Shown here piece after piece: positions 35,842 to 44,417 of a stretch of 64,000 nucleotides of DNA. The stretch is from NCBI GenBank assembly GCA_029781135.1, contig JAKOXH010000053.1, positions 96,223 through 160,222 of the forward strand. The letters are read 5' to 3'. The position numbers and the translations under genes are program-made. The number at the start of each line of letters is the position of its first letter. Positions within the stretch are counted from its first letter, which is position 1. Under the pieces are notes generated by a model. That model saw only the letters and a program-made list of their open reading frames with translations, was not told where the DNA came from and ran no database searches. The stretch is from Planctomycetota bacterium. GTDB lineage: Bacteria; Planctomycetota; Planctomycetia; Pirellulales; Lacipirellulaceae.

Positions 35842-37155
35842 ATGAGTTCCTCCCTGCCCCATCGCCGTGTGGTGATCACCGGCCTCGGATTGATTTCCCC
35901 GCTTGGTAATTCGCCGGCCGCGTTGTGGGATGCGCTCGTGGCCGGCCGCAGCGGCGTGGGGGCAACAACGTTCATGCCGGCCGATCGGCAGCCGCTGGCG
36001 ATATCGGCCGAAGCTCGCGAGTTCACCGGCGAAATCGAGGACTTCGGCCCGCTGGAAAAAGAGCGGAAGAAGGCCATCAAGAAGGGCCTCAAGGTGATGT
36101 GCCGCGAGACGCGGATGGCCGTGGCGGCGGCGCAGCTTGCCATCGCCGATGCCGGGTTCGCCGAAAAGCCGATGGACCCGGAAGCGTCCGGCGTGGTGCT
36201 CGGCAGCGACTACATGCTGACGATGCCCGAAGATTACACGCTCGGCATGACGACGTGTTCACCGGGCGGCGAGTTCGAGTACGCGAAGTGGGGCAAAGAA
36301 GGGCTGGGCGACATGGCGCCGCTGTGGATGCTCAAGTACCTGCCCAACATGCCGGCGAGCCACATCGCGATTTATAACGACCTGCGCGGGCCGAACAATT
36401 CGCTCACCATGCGCGAGGCGGCGAGCAACCTGGCGGTCGGCGAGGCGTTTCGGACGATTCAACGCGGCCACGCGAACTTGATGGTGGCGGGGGCGACTGG
36501 CACACGCATCCTGCCGATGCAGGCGATTCACGCGCTGCAGACCGAGCAGATGGCCTCGGCGAATGGCGACCCCGCAAAGGCCAGCCGGCCATTTGATAAG
36601 AATCGCACCGGCATGGTGGCCGGCGAAGGTGCCGGGATGGTTGTGCTCGAAGAGTACGAATCGGCAAAGGCCCGCGGTGCAACGATTTACGCGGAAGTGC
36701 TCGGGCTGGGGAGCGCGAATGTGGCGGATGCAACGTTGCGCGGCAAATGCGATGTGGCGCTCGAGCGGGCGATGAAGGCGGCGCTGCACGATGCCGGCAA
36801 GACGCCGACGGATGTCGGCCACATCAATGCGCACGGACTCAGCACGACGGAACGCGATGCCGACGAAGCCCGGGCGATCGCCAAGGTTTTTGGTACGCGT
36901 GCTGAGAGCGTTCCGGTGGCGGCCATCAAGAGTAACATGGGCAACCTTGGCGCGGGCGGCGGCGTGGTGGAACTCATCGCCAGCGTGTTGGCGCTTCGCG
37001 ATGGCCGGCTGCCACGCGTGCTCAATTTCGAAACGGCCGACCCGGCCTGCCCGCTGCATGTCGCGGAAGATGACACTCGCAGCGGCGGGAGTTTCTTGAA
37101 TCTCAGCGTCACGCCGCAAGGTCAGGCGGCGGTGCTCTATGTGGCGGCGGTTTAG
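35842..37155 (+). CDS. Ketoacyl-synthase homologue with replaced active-site residues
   Basis: A 437-residue protein of the thiolase/KAS fold (starts RRVVITGLGLISPLG). Aligned without gaps around the nucleophile to FabF at 12333, the catalytic Cys is Glu192 (MREAASN); His331 (NAHGLST) is kept; the second His is Asn368 (KSNMGNLGAGGG). It cannot condense acyl chains by the normal mechanism. Such pseudo-synthases can act as chain-length partners or decarboxylases when the Cys is Gln, but Glu is unusual. It stands outside the fab block, preceded by a purine-word hairpin. Function unknown. Confidence 0.85.
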   Translation: MSSSLPHRRVVITGLGLISPLGNSPAALWDALVAGRSGVGATTFMPADRQPLAISAEAREFTGEIEDFGPLEKERKKAIKKGLKVMCRETRMAVAAAQLAIADAGFAEKPMDPEASGVVLGSDYMLTMPEDYTLGMTTCSPGGEFEYAKWGKEGLGDMAPLWMLKYLPNMPASHIAIYNDLRGPNNSLTMREAASNLAVGEAFRTIQRGHANLMVAGATGTRILPMQAIHALQTEQMASANGDPAKASRPFDKNRTGMVAGEGAGMVVLEEYESAKARGATIYAEVLGLGSANVADATLRGKCDVALERAMKAALHDAGKTPTDVGHINAHGLSTTERDADEARAIAKVFGTRAESVPVAAIKSNMGNLGAGGGVVELIASVLALRDGRLPRVLNFETADPACPLHVAEDDTRSGGSFLNLSVTPQGQAAVLYVAAV

Positions 37156-37769
37156 TACCTTTGGTGGGCGGTGCCCACCCTGCATGTTGCGACGACGCTA
37201 CGCTGCTCCAAATGATCACACGCTCCGCGTGATGCATTTCCTCTCGCGGAGAGGCTGTGATTTTATCGTGACCAGGGTGGCATGCCCTCACTCGCGACGA
37301 CATGCTCACGCGAATCGGTCTCGTTTTGCCGCGAGTGTGGGCATGCTGCGATTCGCGAGAGCATGCCACCCCAGATACTGCTGGCTTGCGTTCAAAAACT
37401 TCACCGCCTCGGAGCGAGAGGAGTACATACTCGCTCCATCACCGCATCTTGAACGCGAACATTGTCGGCGTTCTGCTAGCAATTAAAGGCTGGAAAGTGA
37501 AAACGGCTTTTTTTCGGCCAAGTTGACGCTTTGGCGACCGACATTCGCCCGCGGCAACAGTAATGCTGTGTGTCAAGATCGCTCACGTCGTCGCCATGCA
37601 CGCGCCGCATGTTGAAATCGTGGCCTTCTCCCGCTGTCCAATCGACTCGCAATGTCGTGGTACGGAATTCGCATCTTGTGAGCTGAGAATCACGAGTCAT
37701 TTCGCGCATCGGGCTTAACACCGCTTTGGCCGGAGCGCTTCACCACACCTTCACGTTCGGAGAAGTGCC
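37156..37769. other. Intergenic region with family-2 element
   Basis: 614 nt. It holds a short GTGGGC-GGT-GCCCAC hairpin just after the stop codon (about 37164-37178) and the TIR-bearing element 37246-37415. From about 37450 to 37769 no repeat, gene or promoter was recognised. Confidence 0.5.
37246..37415 (-). repeat. TIR-bearing intergenic element (family 2), copy 2
   Basis: The reverse complement closely matches 5351-5523 over about 160 nt, including GAACGCAAGC.AGCAGTATCTGGGG, the GGTGGCATGC palindromes and the GATAAAATCACAGCCTC end. Confidence 0.8.
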
Positions 37770-38195
37770 ATGAGTACGCAGGAAAAGGTCATGGGAAACT
37801 GGAATCAATTCAAGGGAAAGGTCAAGCAACGTTGGGGACAACTCACGGATGATGAGTTGCAGGAAGTCGAAGGCAACTTCGATCAATTGATCGGGCTGGT
37901 GCAACAAAAGACAGGCGAAGGGCGGCAGCAAATCGAACGCGTGCTTTCCAAGCTCAGTGATGATGCCGGCGGCGCGTTTACGCAGGCGACCGAAACCGCG
38001 CGGCAGTATGCCGACCAGGCATCGGAAGCGTGGCGTGGAGCGACCGATCAAATTCGGGAACGGGGACGCGAGAGCTATGCAGAGGCGCAGCGGATGGTGC
38101 GGCGGCGGCCGGCGGAATCGGTCGCGATTGCTTTTGGCACCGGGCTGGTTATTGGGCTCGTTGTTGGCATGATGGCGAGTTCGCGGAACAGTTAA
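37770..38195 (+). CDS. CsbD-like protein with DUF883-type membrane tail
   Basis: A 141-residue protein. Residues about 6-60 (NWNQFKGKVKQRWGQLTDDEL..VEG..DQLIG..Q) match CsbD, a stress-linked small protein family. A helical linker (60-115) leads to an RRRPAESVAIAFGTGLVIGLVVGMM segment at 109-135, the RxRPxxxx-glycine-zipper membrane anchor of ElaB/YqjD (DUF883) proteins. The fusion of both on one chain and the four following genes of like type suggest a membrane-associated stress cassette. Molecular role unknown. Confidence 0.85.
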   Translation: MSTQEKVMGNWNQFKGKVKQRWGQLTDDELQEVEGNFDQLIGLVQQKTGEGRQQIERVLSKLSDDAGGAFTQATETARQYADQASEAWRGATDQIRERGRESYAEAQRMVRRRPAESVAIAFGTGLVIGLVVGMMASSRNS

Positions 38196-38224
38196 TTCAC
38201 GCCGACAAGCAATGGAGGAATACC

Positions 38225-38632
38225 ATGGCGGCTAATCAGATTTCGAACAAACAGCGAGCTGGCGACGAAGGTGGTCAACGCCTGCCGAGTACCTCGCACT
38301 TGCCGGGGTCGCATAGCCGCCCCGATGTTTCGCGTGAAGCAAGCCGTGATTACGGGGAGTTGGGCGATGTTGCCGAACAGACCTCGGATTATTGGAATCG
38401 TGGCGAAGACCAGTTGCGAGAGTTCGTACGCGACCGCGAAGGCATGGCGATGTCGATCGCATTAGCGACGGGATTGGGTGTCGGTTTGGTCTTGGGTAAG
38501 GCTTTGGGGCGTGCCGGCCAGCAGCCCAAGAGTTGGCGAGACCGGTTAACAGCAGAAGGGTTTGGCCGGCGGCTACTGGACCGCATCGAGTCGGTGATTC
38601 CGGACGCGTTGGCGGAACATTTTAGCCGTTGA
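38225..38632 (+). CDS. Small membrane-anchored protein, envelope stress cassette
   Basis: A 135-residue protein from ATG 38225 (GGAGGAA upstream). A polar N-terminus (1-75) precedes one Gly-rich membrane helix at about 78-99 (MSIALATGLGVGLVLGKALG) and a basic C-terminal part. The Gly zipper resembles the membrane segments of its neighbours. No enzyme motif. Lies 29 nt after the CsbD gene. Confidence 0.72.
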   Translation: MAANQISNKQRAGDEGGQRLPSTSHLPGSHSRPDVSREASRDYGELGDVAEQTSDYWNRGEDQLREFVRDREGMAMSIALATGLGVGLVLGKALGRAGQQPKSWRDRLTAEGFGRRLLDRIESVIPDALAEHFSR

Positions 38633-38732
38633 AGTCGGCAGTCCAATAGACTGGGGGCAGGCGCCAGATTCGAATAGGTTGAGTTCGTTGCCGTCCGTTA
38701 TCGGATGTGAACTTTTTTTGTGGAGTAGCGCT

Positions 38733-39215
38733 GTGACCACTGAAGATTCCGCCGAGGCGATTCGCCGCCGCATGGCGGAGCTTCGCCAAAAGCTGGTCAA
38801 CGACGTAAACCAAGTGAGCCGTGGCGCGCGCGAACTGGCGAGTCCGATGCACTATGTGCGGCGGTATCCCTGGTTCGTGGTGGCCGGTGCCGCGGCCGTT
38901 GGCTACTTGCTTATTCCAAAGAAACGGCAAGCTGTTACTCCTGATGCTGAGATGCTGGCGGAACTCGTTCGCAAAAAACAAGTCACGGTCGAAACTACCG
39001 GGGCTTCGTCCGATTCACAAGGGTTGGCCCGCAGCCTTGCGGTGATGGGTCTCACGTGGGGACTGCGTACCGGACTAAGTTACGTCGGTCAACGCCTGAC
39101 CGCGGCCGCGATGAAAGCGCGCGAAGACAGCCAGGCAACGGACTCAACCGAGTCGTCGGAAACTCACGCGGACGTAGCCAGGCCGGTAGAAGAACCTTGG
39201 ACAACACGGCGGTGA
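38733..39215 (+). CDS. Helical membrane-associated protein, envelope stress cassette
   Basis: 160 residues from GTG 38733, which has TGGAG 7 nt upstream; an ATG at 38679 is in frame but has no ribosome site. A charged N-terminal helix (RRRMAELRQKLVNDVNQVSRGARE) is followed by RRYPWFVVAGAAAVGYLLIP (about 43-62), which matches the RRYPW/RxxP entry to a membrane helix seen in the DUF883 group, and a Ser/Thr/Glu-rich tail. No enzymatic motif. Confidence 0.7.
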   Translation: MTTEDSAEAIRRRMAELRQKLVNDVNQVSRGARELASPMHYVRRYPWFVVAGAAAVGYLLIPKKRQAVTPDAEMLAELVRKKQVTVETTGASSDSQGLARSLAVMGLTWGLRTGLSYVGQRLTAAAMKAREDSQATDSTESSETHADVARPVEEPWTTRR

Positions 39216-39219
39216 CGAT

Positions 39220-39423
39220 ATGAAGAGTAATCCGGTAAATCGCTTGGAGCGTGCGTGGTCGCGCCCCGTCCCGGCGACCGATGAGGTGGCGACAACCTGG
39301 AAGGAAAAAATGGAAAACTGGGAACAGGATGTTGAAGAGTTCATCGTCGAGCATCCCACATTGGCAGTTACTGCCGCCGCTATGGTCGGCCTCGTGGTGG
39401 GATGGATGGTCAAGCGCAAATGA
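39220..39423 (+). CDS. Small DUF883-like membrane protein
   Basis: A 67-residue protein. A helical polar part (WKEKMENWEQDVEEFI) precedes EHPTLAVTAAAMVGLVVGWMVKRK, the ExxP...GxxxG membrane anchor of ElaB/YqjD-like proteins, which in E. coli tether ribosomes or sit at the inner membrane. Starts 4 nt after the previous stop; its stop codon overlaps the next ATG (ATGA), a sign of translational coupling. Confidence 0.78.
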   Translation: MKSNPVNRLERAWSRPVPATDEVATTWKEKMENWEQDVEEFIVEHPTLAVTAAAMVGLVVGWMVKRK

Positions 39424-39863
39424 GAACCAATGGCCGACCACCAACGGACAAGCCAAACGTGGCCGACAGCCTCGGCGGCCTGACGCACGATGCGATCGAA
39501 CTGGCCGAGCTACAGGCGCAGCTGTTTGCGCTGGATGTCAAGGAAACGACGCAAAGTGTGCGAACTGCGCTCATCCTGGCAATTGCCGGAGTATGTGCGG
39601 TGCTAGGCTCCATTCCTGTCGCGTTGATTGCCCTAGCGCACGTGCTGATTGAACAACTGAATTGGATGGTGGCTGTGAGCTACAGTGTTGCCACACTCGC
39701 AGGCGTCGTGATTGGCGTCGCGTTGCTGCTGACGGCCTGGATGCGCTTTCGCAGCAGAGCCGTCACGATGAAACGCTCACGCGAGGAATTGAGTCGCAAC
39801 GTGGCATGGGTGAAATCGAGCCTGCGGAGACGCGCGACCGTGGCGCCGCCGATGGATGACTAA
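39420..39863 (+). CDS. Holin-superfamily-III / YqjE-like membrane protein
   Basis: A 147-residue protein from ATG 39420, overlapping the previous stop. Two hydrophobic hairpin helices at about 46-70 and 80-105 (ALILAIAGVCAVLGSIPVAL, VSYSVATLAGVVIGVALLL), then a basic amphipathic tail (SREELSRNVAWVKSSLRRR). This is the layout of Phage_holin_3_6/YqjE proteins, commonly encoded next to YqjD/ElaB-type genes. Not phage-related here. Confidence 0.8.
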   Translation: MRTNGRPPTDKPNVADSLGGLTHDAIELAELQAQLFALDVKETTQSVRTALILAIAGVCAVLGSIPVALIALAHVLIEQLNWMVAVSYSVATLAGVVIGVALLLTAWMRFRSRAVTMKRSREELSRNVAWVKSSLRRRATVAPPMDD

Positions 39864-39963
39864 GACATTTTCAGAAGATAGTTTTGGAACCGTAATGAAC
39901 TTCGATTATTTGATCAACCTAGTTTCATAACATTTGAATTAAGGGGTATCATATTTTCGTGAA

Positions 39964-40045
39964 ACAAGTACATGCCCCCGCTCGCAGTGAAGCATGAATG
40001 TTCCGCGTAAGCATGCTGGCGCGAGCGAGGGCATGCATCCGCAAA
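39964..40045. repeat. Shortened family-2 repeat core
   Basis: GTACATGCCCCCGCTCGC...GCGAGCGAGGGCATGCAT, matching the inner part of the elements at 5351 and 37246 (GCGAGCGAGGGCATGC), without their outer ends. Located in the leader of the next small gene. Confidence 0.6.
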
Positions 40046-40084
40046 ATCAGCCGCATCAACCACTAGCAATCCAAGGAGAAATTC

Positions 40085-40285
40085 ATGGCCAGCACCCAAA
40101 CCGCGAACAGATCCTCGAACGCCCGCCAAGGGCGCAGCAGTCAGGCGCGAGAGATGGAGCCGATCGAAATGGGCCGTGACATGTTGGAGTATCTGCGCGA
40201 GTATGCCCGCGAGAATCCGGAAACGGCAGCCCTCTGGTGTTTTGGAATCGGCTTCGTGTTGGGATGGAAGCTGAAACTGTGGTAG
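40085..40285 (+). CDS. Small protein with membrane tail, envelope stress cassette
   Basis: A 66-residue protein with AAGGAGAA just upstream. A polar N-terminus is followed by LREYARENPETAALWCFGIGFVLGWKLKLW, the same ENPE/hydrophobic/GW ending as the DUF883-like neighbours. Probably an inner-membrane protein of the same cassette; 221 nt after the holin-like gene, with a repeat in between. Confidence 0.7.
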   Translation: MASTQTANRSSNARQGRSSQAREMEPIEMGRDMLEYLREYARENPETAALWCFGIGFVLGWKLKLW

Positions 40286-40369
40286 GCAAATTGAGCCGTC
40301 GAACACCGGCGTGGTCCTGACGACCACGCCAATTGCCTTCATGCGCATGTTTGATAGACGGCAAAATGT

Positions 40370-40705
40370 CTATTCGTTCGCGCGATATTTAATCACTTCG
40401 ACCGGCTCGATGGTGACGAGGCCTTCTTGGACCATCTCGTCGACGTAGGGCATGAAGGCATTGATCTTCTCCTTCGCGTCGACGATTTCAACGATCATGG
40501 GTAGGTCTTCGGAGAGCCGCAAAAGTTTGGCGGTGTGCATGCGGCTGTTCGCGCCGAAACCCATCGGCCCGCGGAGCACGGTCGCACCGGCCAAATGCAG
40601 TTCGCGGGCCTTCAACACAATCGCCTCATACAGCGGTGTGCCGTGCCAATGATCGTTCTCACCGATGAAGATACGCAGCAGATAACCATTTTGCGGAATT
40701 CTCAT
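40370..40705 (-). CDS. DUF190 family protein
   Basis: A 111-residue cytoplasmic protein (LRIFIGENDHWHGTPLYEAIVLKARE). The GENDHW..PLYE and GATVLRGPMGFG segments define DUF190, a PII-like fold commonly paired with crcB. Probably modulates or senses fluoride stress; the ligand is not known. It starts 3 nt after the crcB stop, so both are one operon. Confidence 0.88.
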   Translation of the reverse strand: MRIPQNGYLLRIFIGENDHWHGTPLYEAIVLKARELHLAGATVLRGPMGFGANSRMHTAKLLRLSEDLPMIVEIVDAKEKINAFMPYVDEMVQEGLVTIEPVEVIKYRANE

Positions 40706-40708
40706 CGG

Positions 40709-41092
40709 TTACACTCCAAACCAGTATTCGGCAGCGCGGAAGCCGAGCCAGACGGCCACGAAGCCCAGCGCACAACTTAGGGCGACGTTTGCCGCGGCGA
40801 GTAGGAACTGCCGGTCGGCTGCGAGCAGGAAAGTTTCGAGGCCGAAGGTGGAAAAGGTGGTGAAGCCGCCCAGAATGCCTACCGTTAGACCGATGCGATA
40901 CTCTTCGCGGATCAGCAGTGGACCGGTAAAGGCCGCGGTCAGAAAACCGATCAACACGCAGCCGACGACGTTCACGACCAGTGTGCCGGCCGGGAAATTA
41001 CTTTCGGCCGCGTGCTGCACCCAGCCTTGAATCGCGTACCGCAGCATGGAACCCAACGCGCCGCCGGCGGCAATTAACAGCCATTTCAACAT
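40709..41092 (-). CDS. crcB: Fluoride ion channel
   Basis: A 127-residue protein with four membrane helices. FPAGTLVVNVVGC and GFTTFSTFGLE are the pore and sodium-site motifs of CrcB/Fluc channels, which export fluoride as antiparallel dimers in the inner membrane. Length is normal. Followed directly by DUF190. I looked for the crcB-type fluoride riboswitch upstream (41093-41335) and did not recognise one. Confidence 0.95.
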   Translation of the reverse strand: MLKWLLIAAGGALGSMLRYAIQGWVQHAAESNFPAGTLVVNVVGCVLIGFLTAAFTGPLLIREEYRIGLTVGILGGFTTFSTFGLETFLLAADRQFLLAAANVALSCALGFVAVWLGFRAAEYWFGV

Positions 41093-41335
41093 CTGTAGCT
41101 CTACCCCAATGGGCGCCGCCCACCTTAAATCCTGCGCAACAAAAAAACGGAACGATTTCCTTCACCTCAATATTGCGTGACGGATGGCGGTTGGCAACGC
41201 ACGATCGTCGTCGTACGATGCAGGGTTCAATCGCTGCGGATCGAACGGCGGTAATGTTGGCGGCAGCGAAAAACCGAAATATCCACGCGATCACCTCGTC
41301 CCTCTCCGCGCGGCTGCCGACGTGGAATTCACCGC

Positions 41336-43078
41336 ATGTCAAATTCCCCTCCAACCTGGCGACGACTTTGGGGCGATGCCACGGCAGCGCTCCACCGAGC
41401 GCGGCGCTCGACTTGGGTTGATTTGCTCGTCGTCGTTGGTCTGGCCGGACTACTTTACGGGCTGATCGATGTCGCCACCCAATGGACAGCCCCGCGACGA
41501 TTGAGTGTCGAGATCGATCTGTCGCCGTGGGCGCTTCCGCAGTACACGCTGTTGTCACTCGCGCGGGGCCTGGTGGCGTATGCGGTATCGCTGCTATTTA
41601 CACTCGTCTACGGCTATTGGGCCGCCAAGGATAAGGTCGCTGCCCGCGTACTCATTCCGCTCCTCGATATTTTGCAGAGCATTCCGGTGCTGGCCTTTTT
41701 GCCCGGTCTGCTGCTGGCGCTCTCGAGTGCGTTTCGCGGGTCGAATGTCGGCCTGGAATTGGCTGCCATCCTGATGATTTTCACCGGCCAAGCCTGGAAC
41801 ATGACCTTCAGCTTCTACTACTCGCTGCGTTCGGTGCCGCACGATCAGCAGGAAGCCGCGACGCTGTACCGGTTCAATTGGTGGCAGCGATTACGCTGGG
41901 TGGAATTGCCGTTTGCCACGATGGGCCTCGTGTGGAACAGCATGATGAGCATGGCCGGCGGTTGGTTTTTCTTGATGATCACCGAATCGTACCGGTTGGG
42001 CGATGTCGATTTTCGCTTGCCGGGCGTCGGTTCGTATATGAGCGTGGCCGTCGATGAAGGACGCGTCGACGCGATGCTCTGGGCGCTACTGGCAATGCTG
42101 CTAATGATCGTTGGGCTCGACCAACTATTATGGCGGCCGGTCGTGGTGTGGGCGCAGAAGTTCCGCGTGGAGGAGGGTGCCGGCGGCCCAGCGCCGACAT
42201 CGTGGTTTCTCGACGTGTTACGTCAATCGGCGCTGGCGGCACGCCTGCACGCCTGGGCCGCGCGAACCACGATGCGGTTACCGGTTCGTCGGCATGCAGA
42301 ATCAGCCGCATCGCCCACTGTCGCCACACCATGGCACGGATTGACGTTCGTGGCGTTCGCCGGGTTGATGTTATTTTTGGGATACGGCGCGTGGAAACTT
42401 GTCGGCCTGCTGGCGAGTGTGCCAGGGCGTGAATGGCTGATTACACTCGCTGCGGCATTGGTTACGTTGGCGAGAGTTCTCGCCTCGACAGCCCTGGGAA
42501 CGATTTGGGCAGTACCGGCCGGATTGGCGATTGGTCTTTCGCCGCGGCTTTCGCGAATTTTTCAGCCGGTCGTGCAAGTTGCCGCCTCATTTCCGGCCCC
42601 GATGCTGTTTCCAATGGTCGTCGCGGTGCTCGCGTATTCGCACGTTTCGCTGGGCTGGGGATCGATCGTTCTGATGCTCTTGGGTACGCAATGGTACATT
42701 TTGTTCAACGTGATCGCCGGCGCGATGGCGGTGCCGTCGGATCTGCGTGAAGCCGCGCGCAGCTATCGGTTCAGCCGCTGGCAGCGGTTTCGTTATTTGT
42801 ACATGCCGGCCGTTTTCCCCCACTTGGTGACCGGCTGGATCACAGCGGCCGGCGGCGCGTGGAACGCCAGCATCGTGGCCGAGTACGTGAGCTTTCGCGG
42901 CAATATCGTCGAGGCTTGGGGACTCGGCAGTCAAATCAACCAAGCGACTGCGGCGGCCAACTTTCCGCTGCTGGCGGTAAGCGTACTGGTGATGTCCACG
43001 ATGGTGGTCGTGTTCAATCGCTTGGTGTGGCGGCGATTGTACGAGTTGGCAGAGCGCCGTTTTACGCTCAGCAAATAG
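41336..43078 (+). CDS. ABC transporter permease, two domains fused (NitT/TauT type)
   Basis: A 580-residue protein with two copies of the BPD_transp_1 fold. Each has an EAA loop: EAATLYRFNWWQRLRWVELP and EAARSYRFSRWQRFRYLYMP. The halves (about 30-290 and 330-580) are joined by a hydrophilic linker. Such fused permeases belong to the nitrate/sulfonate/taurine group. The ATPase follows 10 nt downstream. No substrate-binding protein was found nearby, so the substrate is unknown. Confidence 0.9.
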   Translation: MSNSPPTWRRLWGDATAALHRARRSTWVDLLVVVGLAGLLYGLIDVATQWTAPRRLSVEIDLSPWALPQYTLLSLARGLVAYAVSLLFTLVYGYWAAKDKVAARVLIPLLDILQSIPVLAFLPGLLLALSSAFRGSNVGLELAAILMIFTGQAWNMTFSFYYSLRSVPHDQQEAATLYRFNWWQRLRWVELPFATMGLVWNSMMSMAGGWFFLMITESYRLGDVDFRLPGVGSYMSVAVDEGRVDAMLWALLAMLLMIVGLDQLLWRPVVVWAQKFRVEEGAGGPAPTSWFLDVLRQSALAARLHAWAARTTMRLPVRRHAESAASPTVATPWHGLTFVAFAGLMLFLGYGAWKLVGLLASVPGREWLITLAAALVTLARVLASTALGTIWAVPAGLAIGLSPRLSRIFQPVVQVAASFPAPMLFPMVVAVLAYSHVSLGWGSIVLMLLGTQWYILFNVIAGAMAVPSDLREAARSYRFSRWQRFRYLYMPAVFPHLVTGWITAAGGAWNASIVAEYVSFRGNIVEAWGLGSQINQATAAANFPLLAVSVLVMSTMVVVFNRLVWRRLYELAERRFTLSK

Positions 43079-43088
43079 GATTGCAACC

Positions 43089-44405
43089 ATGCAACAGGCA
43101 ACATCCGCCGCGACCGCGGTTCTTCATCAGCCGAACGGCTCATTGTGCGAAGCGAGTGGCATAACGCATGACTTTGCGTTGCCGAACGGGAAACATCTAT
43201 TGGTGCTGCGCGATGTTTCGCTGGCCATTCAACCGAATGAAGTTGTGGCGCTGCTCGGCCCCTCGGGCTGTGGAAAATCGACGCTGCTGCGGATTCTGGC
43301 TGGCTTGATTCGCCCGACAGCGGGCGAGGTGCGCTATCACGATGCGCCGCTGGTGGGCCTGAATCCAGGAGCAGCGATCGTGTTTCAGTCGTTCGCACTT
43401 TATCCCTGGCTCACGGTGGCCCAGAACATTTCCGTCGTGCTAACCGCGGCAAACATTGCCTCCACCGAGGCCGCAACCCGCGCCGCGGCGGCAATTCGCA
43501 TGGTCGGGCTCAGTGGCTTCGAGCAGGCCTATCCGCGTGAGCTTTCCGGCGGGATGAAACAACGCGTGGGAATGGCGCGGGCCCTGGCGGTCGATCCTGA
43601 GATCCTGTTCATGGATGAGCCGTTCAGCCACGTGGATGCCCTAACGGCTGAGAGTCTGCGGGCCGAAGTCATCGACATTTGGTCCTCGGTGGAATCGAAT
43701 CCTTCGTCGATTGTGATTGTCAGCCACGACATCAAGGAAGTGGTTTACATGGCCGATCGTATCGTCATTCTCGGCGCGAACCCCGGTTGCATTCGTTCGA
43801 TTGTCGTCAACGACCTGCCGCGCCCGCGCGACTATCGCGCGCCGGCGTTTTTGGAAATGGTGGATCGGCTGCACGATATCATCACGGGCCACGAACTGCC
43901 CGATGAACCGGTCGCTGCTCCCCCGCGACTGCCCTGCATGGAACCACTTCCCGATGCGCAGGCGAGCGAGATCGTCGGCTTGCTCGAATACCTCGATGCG
44001 CGCGGCGGCAAACAAGACCTGTTTCAAATCGCGAGCGATACGCAGCGCGAATTTGGCCGCCTGATTAACATCGCCGAAGCAGCGGAAATGCTCGATTTCG
44101 TCGACACGCCCAAGCGCATGGTCATTCTCACCGAGAAAGGGCGGCAGTTCCTGCAAGCCGATGCCGCCGGCCGCCAAACGCTGTGGCGCGCCCAACTGCT
44201 AAACCTGCGGCTATTTCGCGATATCAACACCTTGCTCGAACGCCAGCCCGATCACCGGGCCGACCGCGATTTCGTGTTGGAAACAATCATCCTCAACATG
44301 CCCGAGGAAAACTACGAAAAGGTCTTCGAGACGTTCGTGCGCTGGGGACGATTCGGTGATCTATTCGCGTATGATGAGACATCCGAATCACTCTGGTTGG
44401 CGTGA
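43089..44405 (+). CDS. ABC transporter ATPase with C-terminal regulatory domain
   Basis: A 438-residue protein. Walker A GPSGCGKST (57-65), Q-loop FQSFALYPW, signature LSGGMKQRVGMARAL, Walker B EILFMDEPFSHVD, switch HDIKE. From about 290 to 438 it has an additional domain (EIVGLLEYLDARGGKQDLFQIA...FETFVRWGRFGDLF) as in AAA_assoc_C proteins, probably a winged helix regulating activity. Partner of the fused permease; the MFS gene follows 12 nt later, so the three look like one operon. Confidence 0.9.
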   Translation: MQQATSAATAVLHQPNGSLCEASGITHDFALPNGKHLLVLRDVSLAIQPNEVVALLGPSGCGKSTLLRILAGLIRPTAGEVRYHDAPLVGLNPGAAIVFQSFALYPWLTVAQNISVVLTAANIASTEAATRAAAAIRMVGLSGFEQAYPRELSGGMKQRVGMARALAVDPEILFMDEPFSHVDALTAESLRAEVIDIWSSVESNPSSIVIVSHDIKEVVYMADRIVILGANPGCIRSIVVNDLPRPRDYRAPAFLEMVDRLHDIITGHELPDEPVAAPPRLPCMEPLPDAQASEIVGLLEYLDARGGKQDLFQIASDTQREFGRLINIAEAAEMLDFVDTPKRMVILTEKGRQFLQADAAGRQTLWRAQLLNLRLFRDINTLLERQPDHRADRDFVLETIILNMPEENYEKVFETFVRWGRFGDLFAYDETSESLWLA

Positions 44406-44417
44406 GAGATCAAATCG

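Noticed and set aside
39420..39863. Prophage holin
   Set aside because: No phage genes are near; the layout fits the YqjE-like member of a stress cassette.
41093..41335. A fluoride riboswitch upstream of crcB
   Set aside because: The conserved crcB-motif elements were not found; the region has only a GGGCG/CGCCC palindrome.
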